DNA of 64,000 nucleotides from Phoenix dactylifera (GCF_009389715.1 NC_052401.1:2840843-2904842), one strand, 5' to 3'. Shown: positions 16,270 to 27,295, counted from the first letter of the stretch. The notes: generated from the sequence alone by a model not told the origin. A program made the numbers and translations.

Positions 16270-17210
16270 AATTTAGTCGCTAAAACTTTTACCTCCAGCC
16301 CGCGCGAAATACTGGACTCGCGCCAACTTGATTTTGATTTTCTACGATCAAATATGCATTTAATTGATGTAAAACAATCATTCAGTAACTAAAAAGGATG
16401 CATGCAAATTTATTTCGGAGCGAATTTTCGATCCTGCCCGTAGGATGTCCAAAAATTCTATATATTTTTAAGCGAATTTTCGTTCCTGCCACGTCCTCAT
16501 GTCGCGTATCCTGTCGATCCATATATTTATTTGATAAGGAGTCAAGCATCGAGCTCGAGCTTTTAAAATTATATTATAATAATAAAAAAAAAAAGAATTT
16601 AAGTATGAAGAAAAGTTGTGGGATTGAGATTTAGCCGAAGAGACAAGAATATGCATGCCTAAGTGAATTAAGATGTCAAATGGCACCGTTTGAAAATAAG
16701 TAGTTTTTTCTTTTTTTGAACTTAGAAATTAGCATTTTACAGGGGCTAGCACAACATCGTTAGTTTTACCTCCAGCCCGCGCGAAATATTGGACTCGTGC
16801 CAACTTAGTATTGCTTTTCCGCGACTAAATATGCATTTCGTCGGTGTAGGATATTTATTCCGTCACTAACAAGGATGTTAGTCGCCGATAGCCTTCTTTT
16901 CCGTGACCAAACGTTAGTCGCCCAAAGTTTTACCGCCACCCGCCAACTTGGTTTTGCTTTTCCGCGACCAAATATGCAGTTCGTCGGTGTAGGATAATTA
17001 TTCCGTAACTAACAAGGATGGTGGTCGCAGATAGCCTTATTATCCGCGACGAAACGTTAGTCGCCAAACGTTTACCTCCACCCCGCCAACTTGGTTTTGC
17101 TTTTCCGCGACCAAATATCCATTTCGTCGGTGTAGGATAACCATTCAGTAACTAATAAGGATGTTGGTCGCAAATAGCCTTATTTGCCGCGACCACGATT
17201 CATGTAGTCG
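16270..17210. repeat. CACTA right subterminal ~140-bp repeats, unit 1
   Basis: Three adjacent imperfect units (about 16765-16925, 16926-17068, 17069-17210) share TTTACCTCCA, CCAACTTGGTTTTGC, TTTCCGCGACCAAATATG, TTCGTCGGTGTAGGATAA and AACAAGGATG. A fourth, diverged copy at about 16270-16400 is separated by a ~360-bp insertion. Several GCGAC sites occur per unit. Confidence 0.8.
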
Positions 17211-17247
17211 CCGAAAGTGGTCGCTGAAAGTGTATTTTCTTGTAGTG

Positions 17248-17554
17248 ACATGTTTGGTGGGACTTTTTAATATCTTTGATCACATCATATTCTGAGATCA
17301 TGAAATTTTCTGAGGGATCATTTCTGACGTCACACATGCTCTGAGGCAAAATTGGTATTGGAATAAACCTTTTCCGGTCTCAAGGGATGGTAACAAGGTC
17401 CCAGTCAAACTTTTCTACCGCTTGCCCGCTCCTCTACACGTGGACCGCTGTACTTTGAGGAAGCTTGCCAGGCGTCGATAAGCTTTCCACCCTTGGGCTG
17501 ACATGGTTTCATTATGCTTGTTTTGTTCACGCTAACTTCTTTCTTCGTGAAGTG
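17248..17554. other. Spacer between CACTA and gypsy element
   Basis: About 300 bases of ancestral ACO-b upstream DNA stranded between two TE insertions. It ends in the gypsy target duplication AAGTG (17550-17554). A 13-base segment near 17452-17464 is absent from unit 2. No gene. Confidence 0.7.
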
Positions 17555-19885
17555 AGTCACGCCTCAAACCCATCATCCGGGTCCGGCACGTGACCGGCCG
17601 CATGAGCCCTAGAGCAGTGCCCTAAAGATCATGCAAGGCCTAAGATAAACAATAATTCAATAAATCCACAACTAATAAATTAATTCAAATTGACAAATTC
17701 GACATGTCCAAATAAACAATCGGTTCAATTACAAGATTTTCAAATGTTCATCAATAAAAGATAAGCTGCTTCTATCTATCTAGCAATCTGACTCCAGATC
17801 GATCTCACTTCTTGTCCCACCTGACAGATCCTACGAATCCAGTGCCTCTGAAAAAAATGTAAGTGTAGTATGAGCTTTTCCAGCCCAGTAAGAATCCCAA
17901 CAGCCACACACAATAATAATAATAAATAATCAAAGCATCAAAATAAATGTCATTTCATCATTTCAAAGGCTCAACAAACAACAAATATATATAACCATTT
18001 CATATTCATAAATCCTTTTTCACATTATGTGATCAATTTCCGTATTACTCTGATTCCCAAGTTTTCAGATTTTTCACTTCTGGCTTTGGACTAACCAAGT
18101 TTATGACCCAGTCCAAGACTGCACAAATCCCACGCATAAGCTCGTGGCAGCTATCTCACGCGTAGGCCCGTGGAGGCTATCCGACGCATAAGCTCGTAGA
18201 GGCTATCCCACGCGTAAGCCCGTGGAGGCTATCCTACGCATAAGCTCGTAGAGGCTATCCCACGCATAAGCTCGTGGCGGCTATCCTACGCATAAGCTCG
18301 TAGAGGCTATCTCATGACAAGGTTAGTCCAACCCATTTTACATGTCTAGTTTATATGTTTTAACCATATTTCACACTCATCACATATTTTCACATATTCT
18401 CAAAAATATGATAATTCTTCCCAATTTAATTATTCCAATATTTCATAATAAACAAAATGCACACCTCATATGTGTCATACAAGCTCATAAAATTAATATC
18501 AACATATTGATAAAATATATCCAACGATAAATCCAATATATGCATAAATAAAAGTGCTCAGATGTAGGGATTCTTACAGGAATTGCAGACTGACTCAAAC
18601 ACAGATCTAAATCACAACCTACGCGCTGGGGTGCTGAGTTTCCTGATCAAAATCTCCTGGCACCGCTGACTCTTTCCCTACAACATCAATTATAAATCAC
18701 GAACTAAATTATTTAATATTAAAATATTCTGAACCATAACTTACATATACTTTGGGGCCCATTACCAGGTCCCCAATTATCTCAACCCCTCCAGATTTAG
18801 GGGCAGTCGGGGAGGCCCGACTCCCCACCTTGTACCACTGGCCTGTGCTGTTGCCAACCATGGCTGCCGCCATGCCGGCGATTGTGGTCTCGGTGAAAAG
18901 AACAAAAGGAGGGTGAATGAGAGAGAAGGGAAGAAGACCCTTCTCTCTTCACGGATGGGAGTACATCTCCCCTTCCCCATTTCTTGGCCCAAGGGCAGCA
19001 GTCGCCACCTGCCCAACCCTCAGCCACCACTGGTCGGACCGTCGCCGGCCGCTACTGTTGCTGTCACCGGCGATGGTGGCCGACCAAGAGAGGGAGAGAA
19101 GAAAAAGTTCTCCTTCTTCTTCTTCTTCCCCCAAAACCGACACTGTCCCCTCCCCCTTCCTCTATTTCTTCCACGGAAAGGCCACCGTGATGGTGGCTCG
19201 GCTTCCCCCCCCACCCGACGGCAGTCACGGTGGCCCACGCCGCCGCCGTCGTCGTCACCGGTGGCCAACCGACGGGGGAAAGAGGAGGAGAGGACGGGAT
19301 CACGAGGAAGAAGGCCTCGGATCCGCCATCTCCCATCTCCAACTAAAGCCCTAGAACCCAACTCCGGCCATCGCATACCCCGACCAACCCCACCGCCATG
19401 AATCCCAGCCAACCCGGCGGCCGGCGGCCGGCGGCAAGATCCAAAAAGAGAAGCCAAAACAGGGTACCCATGTTTCGGATCCTTCTCTGACGATCTCACC
19501 GGCCAAATCTTCACCCATGCCGCCCCAAATCCATGAAATAAAACACAAAGGACCATGCTTACCTCGGTCCGGTGGGGGTGCTCCGGCGGCCTTTCCGGCG
19601 ACGAAATCGGAGAGAAAACTCGGATTTTCACGCACGGGTCCAAGATCACTTCACCGATTTGTGGGGATCTTCTTGAAGGGAGGAAAAGTTTTTCGGCTTC
19701 CTCCACGGCCGGCCGGTTCTCGGCTCCGGCGCTGGATCTCCTCCGGCGATCAACCCTAGCGCCGCCACCCCCCTTCACCCTTCTTCTTCCAAGATCGTGC
19801 CCAGGGCACGATCGTAATAAGGGGGATGGGCCCGGTCTTTTCGGGCCGGCCCGTCCACCCTTTCCTTCTTTTTTGGGTTTTTACA
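17555..19885 (-). repeat. Gypsy 3' LTR (left), unit 1
   Basis: 2331 bp, ending TTTTTACA before the polypurine tract. Over the first ~110 bases it differs from the right LTR at about five positions by eye, so the insertion is much older than the unit duplication. A GC-rich half (about 18780-19860) gives long spurious ORFs on both strands. Confidence 0.92.
18131..18312. repeat. Seven 26-bp palindromic tandem repeats in the gypsy LTR (left), unit 1
   Basis: Exactly 7 x 26 bp. Each unit opens with CACG or TACG and pairs 16 bases later with CGTG or CGTA respectively, followed by GAGGCTATC. Copy 3 (GACG...CGTA) is the only mispaired one here. The other LTR copy and both unit 2 LTRs hold the same array. 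Confidence 0.92.
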
Positions 19886-21512
19886 TTCCCCCTCCTAAAA
19901 AAAATTTCGTCCGCGAAATTAACGTACCTGGAATACCAAAGAGCTGAGGGTGTTTGGCTTTTATTTTTTCTTCGAGCTCCCAAGTGGCCTCTCTTTCGGA
20001 GTGGTTGCTCCATTGCATCTTTACATAAGGAATGGTCCGACTTCGCAATACTTGATCCTTTCTATCCACAATCCGTACCGGGTACTCTTCATAAGTTAGA
20101 TCCTTCTGCAGACTTATAGGCTCAAAATCTACCACATGGTTCGGGTCCGGAATATATTTCCTTAGCATTGAAACATGAAATACATTATGCACACTTGATA
20201 AAACTAGTGGTAGAGCCAAACGATATGCCACTTCTCCAACTCTGTCCAGGATCTCGAACGGACCAACATATCTAGGGCTCAATTTGCCACGAATCCCGAA
20301 CCTCATCACACCTTTAGTAGGAGATATTTTCAAGAAAACATAATCACCAATCTGGAACTCTAGTTCTCTTCTCCTATTGTCAGCATAACTCTTTTGTCTA
20401 CTCTGAGCTATAAGGAGCCGTTCTCTGATCACCTGTATCTTATCCACAGTTTGTTGTACTATCTCTGGACCCAATACTTTTCTTTCTCCCACATCATCCC
20501 AACAAATTGGAGATCGGCATTTCCTGCCATACAATGCCTCAAAAGGAGCAATCTGAATGCTGGCCTGATAACTGTTGTTGTAGGCAAACTCAACCAGCGA
20601 CAAATGACTATCCCATGCACCACCCAAATCCATGACACAAGCCTTTAACATATCCTCCAAGATCTGAATAGTGCGCTCCGACTGTCCTTCAATTTGTGGA
20701 TGAAAAGCTGTACTGAAGTCCAGTCTTGTACCAAGAGCTTTATGAAGGCTCTTCCAAAACTGTGACACAAATCTAGTATCTATGTCCGACACAATTAAAA
20801 CCGGAATCCCGTGCAGCCTCACAATTTGCTCTATGTACAAACTTGCCAATTTCTCCAGAGGAAAGCCAACTCTAAACGGCAAGAAATGTGCTGACTTGGT
20901 CAGTCGGTCAACAATTACCCAAACTGCATCATTACCCCGAGGGGTCTTAGGCAAGGCAGTCACAAAATCCATGGTGATATGCTCCCACTTCCACTGAGGA
21001 ATAAGAAGAGACTGTAATGGTCCAGCAGGCCTCTGATGCTCAGCTTTCACTTGCTGACACACTAAGCACTGTACAACATACTGAGCTATATCTCGCTTCA
21101 TGCCACTCCACCAAAAATTTTTCTTCAAGTCTCGGTACATTTTAGTACCTCCTGGGTGCACTGTATAAGCTGAGTTATGGGCCTCATCAAGAATCTCTTT
21201 CTTCATTTCTAGTACTTTTGGCACACATACCATGTTCCCGAATCTTAAAGAGCCATCTTCATGCACTCGGAATTCTGACTGCACACCTGACTCTACTGTT
21301 TCTCTGATCTTCTGTAACTCTGGATCCTCTCTATGAGACATCTTGATCTTTTCAATTAGAGTAGGCTGCACTGTGAGGGTAGCCAAATGTAACTTAGGAT
21401 CATGTAGCCGTATCTCAATCCCTGATCTCTCCAAATCTAATAAAATATGCTTCTGTGTAGTGATTAATGCTGCCAGCCCACTTAAGAATTTTCTGCTCAA
21501 AGCATCAGCCAC
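19881..21512 (-). CDS. Gypsy integrase with chromodomain (intact ORF), unit 1
   Basis: 543-codon open segment that continues pol after a frameshift. It opens with MADALSRKF, the usual end of the RNase H region. Zinc-binding His112, His119, Cys149 and Cys152 precede the integrase core with Asp182 (MDFVTALP), Asp243 (VSDIDTRF) and Glu279 (GQSERT), a D,D-35-E arrangement. The GPY-like module (RYVGPFEILDRVGEVAY) follows at about 414-430. A chromodomain at about 477-525 (YPVRIVDRKDQVLR, WSNHSEREATWELE) would read histone marks and guide insertion. The stop lies within the LTR end. It is not translated in frame with upstream pol because of the frameshift near 21545. Confidence 0.9.
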   Translation of the reverse strand: MADALSRKFLSGLAALITTQKHILLDLERSGIEIRLHDPKLHLATLTVQPTLIEKIKMSHREDPELQKIRETVESGVQSEFRVHEDGSLRFGNMVCVPKVLEMKKEILDEAHNSAYTVHPGGTKMYRDLKKNFWWSGMKRDIAQYVVQCLVCQQVKAEHQRPAGPLQSLLIPQWKWEHITMDFVTALPKTPRGNDAVWVIVDRLTKSAHFLPFRVGFPLEKLASLYIEQIVRLHGIPVLIVSDIDTRFVSQFWKSLHKALGTRLDFSTAFHPQIEGQSERTIQILEDMLKACVMDLGGAWDSHLSLVEFAYNNSYQASIQIAPFEALYGRKCRSPICWDDVGERKVLGPEIVQQTVDKIQVIRERLLIAQSRQKSYADNRRRELEFQIGDYVFLKISPTKGVMRFGIRGKLSPRYVGPFEILDRVGEVAYRLALPLVLSSVHNVFHVSMLRKYIPDPNHVVDFEPISLQKDLTYEEYPVRIVDRKDQVLRSRTIPYVKMQWSNHSEREATWELEEKIKAKHPQLFGIPGTLISRTKFFLGGGM

Positions 21513-23315
21513 TACATTTGCTTTCCCCGGATGGTAACTGATAGCAGGTCATAATCCTTCAGTAGTTCTAGCCATCTTCTTTGCCTCAAATTCAGCTCCT
21601 TCTGTGTGAAGATATACTTCAAACTCTTATGATCTGTGAAAACCTTACAGTGTTCTCCATACAAGTAATGCCTCCATATCTTCAGAGCAAAAACTACCGC
21701 TGCCAACTCCAAATCATGTGTAGGATAATTCTGTTCATATGACTTTAACTGTCTAGAGGCATAAGCTATTACCTTCCCATTCTGCATCAGAACACACCCA
21801 AGTCCTTTACGAGATGCATTACTGTAGATGGTGAAGCCTTCTGTTCCAGATGGAATAGCTAGCACTGGGGCTGTCACCAGACGCTTTTTCAGCTCTTGAA
21901 AACTCTGTTCACAGTCATCTGTCCATTCAAACTTTACTTGCTTCCGAGTCAAGCGACTTAGAGGCATGGCAATACGGGAGAACCCCTCAACAAATCTTCT
22001 GTAATATCCGGCCAATCCTAAGAAGCTGCGCACTTCAGTTACATTGATAGGTCTACACCACCCAACTACCGCCTCCACTTTCATTGGATCAACAGAGACA
22101 CCTTCTTTGGAGATCACAAGCCCAAGAAAAGAAATGCTATCCAACCAGAATTCACACTTTGATAGCTTAGCATACAACTTATTTTCTCTAAGAATTTGTA
22201 ATACAACCCTTAGATGTTCTTCATGTTCCTGTGGGCTCTTTGAATACACCAAAATATCATCAATGAACACTACTACAAATTGATCCAGATAAGGTTTAAA
22301 TATATGCGATTCATAAGATCCATAAAGGCAGCCGGTGCATTTGTCAAACCAAAAGGCATGACCAAAAATTCATAATGCCCGTATCTGGTCCTGAAAGCTG
22401 TCTTGGGTACATCCTCTGCCTTTATTTTTAATTGGTGGTAACCAGAACGAAGATCATTTTTTGAGAAAACCTGAGCCCCTTGCAGCTGATCAAACAAATC
22501 ATCAATCCTTGGTAGTGGGTATTTATTCCGTACTGTCACCCTAGTTAGTTCCCGGTAGTCTATACAGAGTCAGAGGCTACCGTCTTTCTTTTTCACAAAT
22601 AATACAGGAGCGCCCCAAGGAGAAACACTAGGCCTGATAAAACCTTTATCCAGTAACTCCTGTAGTTGTTCCTTTAGCTCTTTCAATTTAGCTGGAGCCA
22701 TTCGATATGGAGCTTTTGATATTGGACCAATGCTAGAAATTAAGTCGATGGAGAACTCAATCTCCCTATCAGGGGGTAATTCTGGCAATTCATCTGGAAA
22801 CACATCTAGAAACTCTGTCACCACCGGAATATCCTCTAACTTGGGCTCCTCTTTCTGTGTGTCTAACACAGCAGCTAAGAATCCTTCACAACCTTTTGCA
22901 AGAAGCTTCTTAGCCTGTAGAGCTGAGATTAATTTCATTTGATGAGGTGACTTGCTACCCACCAACCCAAACACTGGCTGACCAGGGATCTGAAACTTGA
23001 TCGTTTTCTCAAAACAATCAACAGTAGTATGGTATGCTGCCAACCAGTCCATTCCAAGAATCAAATCAAAGTCATTCATCTCTAAGACCAACAAGTCTGC
23101 ATTCATTTCCCTGTCCTCAACGCCCAAAATACAGTTCTTGCAAACTGAATTAACTAATATAACATCTTCACTTGGCGTTGAGACACAAAGATCAAATTCT
23201 AATGGCACCAGTGATATTTCAATATTCTTTCTAACAAAATTGGCCGATATGAATGAGTGGGTAGCACCAAAGTCAAATAAAACATTTGCATCATATGACA
23301 TTAACCTAATCATTC
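21512..23315 (-). pseudogene. Gypsy protease-RT-RNase H, broken, unit 1
   Basis: Starts directly after the candidate intron. Protease shows LFDFGATHSF, so the usual Asp-Ser/Thr-Gly is Asp-Phe-Gly and is probably inactive. An in-frame TGA at 22570-22572 replaces the Arg of the usual [14 protein letters not shown] continues with [26 protein letters not shown] and the catalytic FIDD box. A 2-base gain near 22305 shifts frame just before FIDD. RNase H has [31 protein letters not shown] and [12 protein letters not shown] 1-base loss near 21545 shifts frame again. The same TGA is at 51945-51947 in unit 2, so it predates the duplication. Confidence 0.9.
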
Positions 23316-23432
23316 CTGTACATAGTCACAAGGCACCTAATCACAATCTTTATCCATACATGCACAACATATATAACCTAACCAAATTTATGATATGCCA
23401 ACAAAAGAAAATATTAGGGATGGATTTATTAC
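23316..23432 (-). other. Candidate spliceosomal intron between gag and protease, unit 1
   Basis: 117 nt on the minus strand, starting GTAATAAATCC and ending TGACTATGTACAG. Read through, it adds stops. Removed, it joins ...SNSVVIG to MIRLMSYDANVLFD, which is the continuous sequence expected in related chromoviruses. The phase is preserved (G/GA makes Gly). The same sequence is in unit 2 at about 52696-52812. Confidence 0.65.
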
Positions 23433-24687
23433 CTATCACCACTGAATTAGAGGCCTTGGCATCCTGCTCTGTGAGTGCATAGACCCGCCCCTGGGTCCTA
23501 GGCCTCTGCTGCCCTCCCTCTTGTTGCTGTCCTTCCTGAGGTGCTCGGTTTATAGGGGCTCTCTGAGAAGACTGAGGTGCCTGTCGCCTCTGCGGTTCTT
23601 TTCCACTAGGACATACAACAACCTTATGCCCTTCTTGACCACAAAAAAAATATGTCCCTCCAATCCAAGTGCAACCTCGCTTAAGATGAGGTCCTCCACA
23701 TCTGTAGCATCTAATGGCACCTCGGGCTTGACCTCTGTCTCTGGTGACAACTTGATTCGGTCTCTGATCCTTTGACTTGAAGGGTCTACTATTTTGGCTC
23801 GGAGAATCAGTAGATCGAAACCTTTTCTTCATATTCTTTTCTCTGGCAGCCTGGGCATTGTCAAACCCTTTTTCTATCACCAGGGCTTTGTTAACCACAT
23901 CTTTATACCTAGACAGTTCAAAAGCAGCGACTTGTTGTTGAATCCGTCCCCTGAGTCCATTTTCAAATTTTCTTGCTCGGTCACTATCCTCTGATATCAA
24001 GGTTGGAGCATATCGGGATATCTCTTCAAACTTTGCTGCATACTGAGCAACTGTCATATCACCCTACTTTAGTCGGTCAAACTCCCTATATTTCTGGAAT
24101 CGGATACCTTGGGAAAAATATTTCTCATGGAAAACCTTTTTAAATTCCTCCCAAATGAAGGGGGCATCACCCGGACCAAGCTTCCCTTTCTCCATTTTCC
24201 ACCAGTCAGCTGCCTCACCTTGTAACATAAAGGTGGCAAAAAGGACTTTCTCCTCATCAGGGCACCTTAGAGCTTGAAAGACTTTCTCAATCTGTTTCAG
24301 CCAGCTCTCAGCCTCCATCGGGTCAGCCGTACCTTTAAATGCTGGGGGTGCATACCTCTGAAAATCCAACAGACTGACTTGGTGCTCCGGCTGAGCTGTA
24401 GTACCTTGGAACTGCTGTTGTTGATACATTGCTTGCTGCTGCTGTTGTTGTTGATACATTGCTTGCTGTTGCAGCAACTGTTGCTGCAAGAACTGTTGCT
24501 GCACCTCTACCATCCTCATCATGTCTGCTCTGGCAGCAGCTTGCTGTTGCACCATCATTTGCATCAACTGTGAAGCACTTATCGTCTCCTCAAGCTGAAT
24601 ACTTGGTCCTTCGGATGTCCCAATCTCCGGAGCTCCCATCTCTGGAGTACTGCCAGTAGGGTCAATAGTGTGCTCCTGCCGTGGCAC
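23433..24687 (-). pseudogene. Gypsy gag, one premature stop, unit 1
   Basis: Begins MPRQEHTIDP. It has a glutamine-rich stretch (about residues 60-95) and the retrotransposon gag domain (AYxPP-like FQRYAPPAFKGTADPMEAESWL, given here as separate words FQRYAPPAFKG and PMEAESWL; then EAADWWKMEK). An in-frame TAG at 24064-24066 stands where CAG (Gln) is expected. Beyond it the frame stays open through VAQYAAKFEEISRYAP and a zinc-knuckle pair, CYRCGGPHLKRGC and CGQEGHKVVVCP, whose second knuckle has lost its first Cys. The stop is shared with unit 2 (53443-53445). Confidence 0.9.
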
Positions 24688-24949
24688 ATCCCGAGTCGGC
24701 GTGGCTGATGTACCTTCCTGCTGTACAGAGGGTGCCCAAGCCGTGGAGCCATCTGCAAATTAAGTCGGCTTTCGGGCACGCCCTCGTACCATATCCACCT
24801 ACACAATTTTTTCCAGCATCAAGATTATAAGATTGAGGAAATTTTGCATCCTTCATATGCTAATCACACCATTTTAATATCTTACGTGTTTAGTGATTTT
24901 CCCCACTCAGGCTTACTCGAGCCTAAACCCTAGAATTCCTAAACCTTAA

Positions 24950-24961
24950 GCTCTGATACCA
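24950..24961 (-). other. Gypsy primer-binding site, unit 1
   Basis: Minus strand TGGTATCAGAGC, complementary to the 3' end of plant initiator Met-tRNA, four bases inside the 5' LTR. Confidence 0.93.
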
Positions 24962-24965
24962 AATC

Positions 24966-27295
24966 TGTCAAGCCCCAAACCCATCACCCAGGTCCGGCAC
25001 GTAACCGGCCTCATGAGCCCTAGAGCAGTGCCCTAAAGATCATGCAAGGCATAAGATAAACAACAATTCAATAAATCCACAACTAATTAATTAATTCAAA
25101 TTGACAAATCCGACATGTCCAAATAAACAATCGGTTCAATTACAAGATTTTCAAATGTTCATCAATAAAAGATAAGCTGCTTCTATCTATCTAGCAGTTT
25201 GACTCCATATCGATCTCACTTCTTGTCCCACCCGACAGATCCTACGAATCCAGTGCCTCTGGAAAAAATGTAAGTGTAGTATGAGCTTTTCCAGCCCAGT
25301 AAGAATCCCAACAGCCACACACAATAATAATAATAAAATAATCAAAGCATCAAAATAAATGTCATTTCATCATTTCAAAGGCTCAACAAACAACAAATAT
25401 ATATAACCATTTCATATTCATAAATCCTTTTTCACATTATGTGATCAATTCCCGTATTACTTTGATTCCCAAGTTTTCTGATTTTTCACTTCTGGCTTTG
25501 GACTAACCAAGTTCATGACCCAGTCCAAGACTGCACAAATCTCACGCATAAGCTCGTGGCAGCTATCTCACGCGTAAGCCCGTGGAGGCTATCCTACGTA
25601 TAAGCTCGTAGAGGCTATCCCACGCGTAAGCCCGTGGAGGCTATCCTACGCATAAGCTCGTAGAGGCTAGCTATCCCACGCATAAGCTCGTGGCAGCTAT
25701 CCTACGCATAAGCTCGTAGAGGCTATCTCATGACAAGGTTAGTCCAACCCATTTTACATGTCTAGTTTACATGTTTTAACCACATTTCACACTCATCACA
25801 TATTTTCACATATTCTCAAAAATATGATAATTCTTCCCAATTTAATTATTCCAATACTTCATAATAAACAAAATGCACACCTCATATGTGTCATACAAGC
25901 TTATAAAATTAATATCAACATATTGATAAAATATATCCAACGATAAATCCAATATATGCATAAATAAAAGTGCTCAGATGTAGGGATTCTTACAGGAATT
26001 GCAGACTGACTCAAACACAGATCCAAATCACAACCTACGCGCTGGGGTGCTGAGTCCCCTGATCAAAATCTCCTCGCACCCCTGACTCTTCCCCTACAAC
26101 ATCAATTATAAATCACGAACTAAATTATTTAATATTAAAATATTCTGAACCATAACTTACATATACTTTGGGGTCCATTACCAGGTCCCCAATCATCTCA
26201 ACCCCTCCAGATTTAGGGGCAGTCGGGGAGGCCCGACTCCCCACCTTGTACCACTGGCCTGTGCTGTTGCCAACCATGGCCGCCGCCATGCCGGCGATTG
26301 TGGTCTCGGTGAAAAGAACAAAAGGAGGGTGAATGAGAGAGAAGGGAAGAAGACCCTTCTCTCTTCACGGATGGGAGTACATCTCCCCTTCCCCATTTCT
26401 AGGCCCAAAGGCAGAAGTCGCCACCTGCCCAACCCTCAGCCACCATTGGTCGGACCATCGCCGGCCGCTGCTGTTGCTGTCACCGGCGATGGTGGCCGAC
26501 CAAGAGAGGGAGAGAAGAAAAAGTTCTCCTTCTTCTTCTTCTTTCCCCAAAACCGACACTGTCCCCTCCCCCTTCCTCCATTTCTTCCACGGAAAGGCCA
26601 CCGTGATGGTGGCTCGGCTTCCCCCCCACCCGACGGCAGCCACGGTGGCCCACGCTGCCGCCGTCGTCGTCACCGGTGGCCAACCGACGGGGGAAAGAGG
26701 AGGAGAGGACGGGATCACGAGGAAAAAGGCCCCGGATCCACCATCTCCCATCTTCAACCAAAGCCCTAGAACCCAACTCCGGCCATCGCATACCCCGACC
26801 AACCCCACCGCCATGAATCCCAGCCAACCCGGCGGCCGGCGGCAAGATCCAAAAAGAGAAGCCAAAATAGGGTACCCCTGTTTCGGATCCTTCTCTGACG
26901 ATCTCACCGGCCAAATCTTCACCCATGCCGCCCCAAATCCAGGAAATAAAACACAAAGGATCATGCTTACCTCGGTCCGGTGGGGGTGCTCCGGCGGCCT
27001 TTCCGGCGACGAAATCGGAGAGAAAACTCGGATTTTCACGCACAGGTCCAAGATCTCTTCACCGATTTGTGGGGATCTTCTTGAAGGGAGGAAAAGCTTT
27101 CCGGCTTCCTCTACGGCCGGCCGGTTCTCGGCTCCGGCGCTGGATCTCCTCCGGCGATCGACCCTAGCGCCGCCACCCCCCTTCACTCTTCTTCCACGAT
27201 CGTGCGTAGGGCACGATCGTAATAAGGGGGATGGGCCCGGTCTTTTCGGGCCGGCCCGTCCGCCCTTTCCTTTTTTTTTTTTTTGGCTTTTTACA
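24966..27295 (-). repeat. Gypsy 5' LTR (right), unit 1
   Basis: 2330 bp from TGTCAAGCCCC to GGCTTTTTACA. It contains the 26-bp repeat array at 25543-25728 (7 units plus a 4-base GCTA gain between copies 5 and 6). As the 5' LTR it would hold the element's promoter. I could not assign a TATA box with confidence. Confidence 0.93.
25543..25728. repeat. 26-bp palindromic tandem repeats in the gypsy LTR (right), unit 1
   Basis: Seven units in which every copy has matching ends (CACG with CGTG, TACG with CGTA), including copy 3, which is mispaired in the left LTR. Confidence 0.92.

Larger units (their letters stand above)
12590..17247 (-). mobile_element. Non-autonomous CACTA (En/Spm) DNA transposon, unit 1
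   Basis: The terminal inverted repeats begin CACTACAAGAAAATACA at both ends (12590 on plus, 17247 on minus). They are flanked by a 3-bp target duplication ACA at 12587-12589 and 17248-17250, as expected for CACTA elements. Both subterminal zones are dense in GCGACCAAA/GTCGCCGAA words, the sort of array bound by a TNPA-like protein. Minus-strand coding relics at 13508-14990 cover a Transpos_assoc domain and a Transposase_24-type protein. I found no catalytic DDE transposase region in 4.66 kb, so movement would need a partner element. Confidence 0.95.
17555..27295 (-). mobile_element. Ty3/gypsy chromovirus (Tekay/Del-like), unit 1
   Basis: 9.74-kb element with LTRs 17555-19885 and 24966-27295 and a 5-bp target duplication AAGTG (17550-17554, 27296-27300). 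Coding sense is minus, so the right LTR is the 5' LTR. The PBS (minus TGGTATCAGAGC) is at 24950-24961 and the polypurine tract (minus AGGAGGGGGAA) at 19886-19896. The gene order gag, protease, RT, RNase H, integrase with a C-terminal chromodomain marks a chromovirus. The terminal TG is kept in the right LTR but mutated to AG at 17555. gag-pol is disabled by at least two nonsense codons and two frameshifts. Confidence 0.95.

Noticed and set aside
18131-18312. CRISPR-like array
   Set aside because: The units are contiguous 26-bp tandem repeats with no unique spacers, inside a plant LTR.
18777-19778. Long overlapping ORFs on both strands in the gypsy LTRs (up to ~350 codons near 26.4-27.3 and 55.5-56.6 kb)
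   Set aside because: GC-rich LTR sequence has few stop codons. The predicted proteins are Arg/Pro/Gly-rich with no domain, and all frames are open at once.
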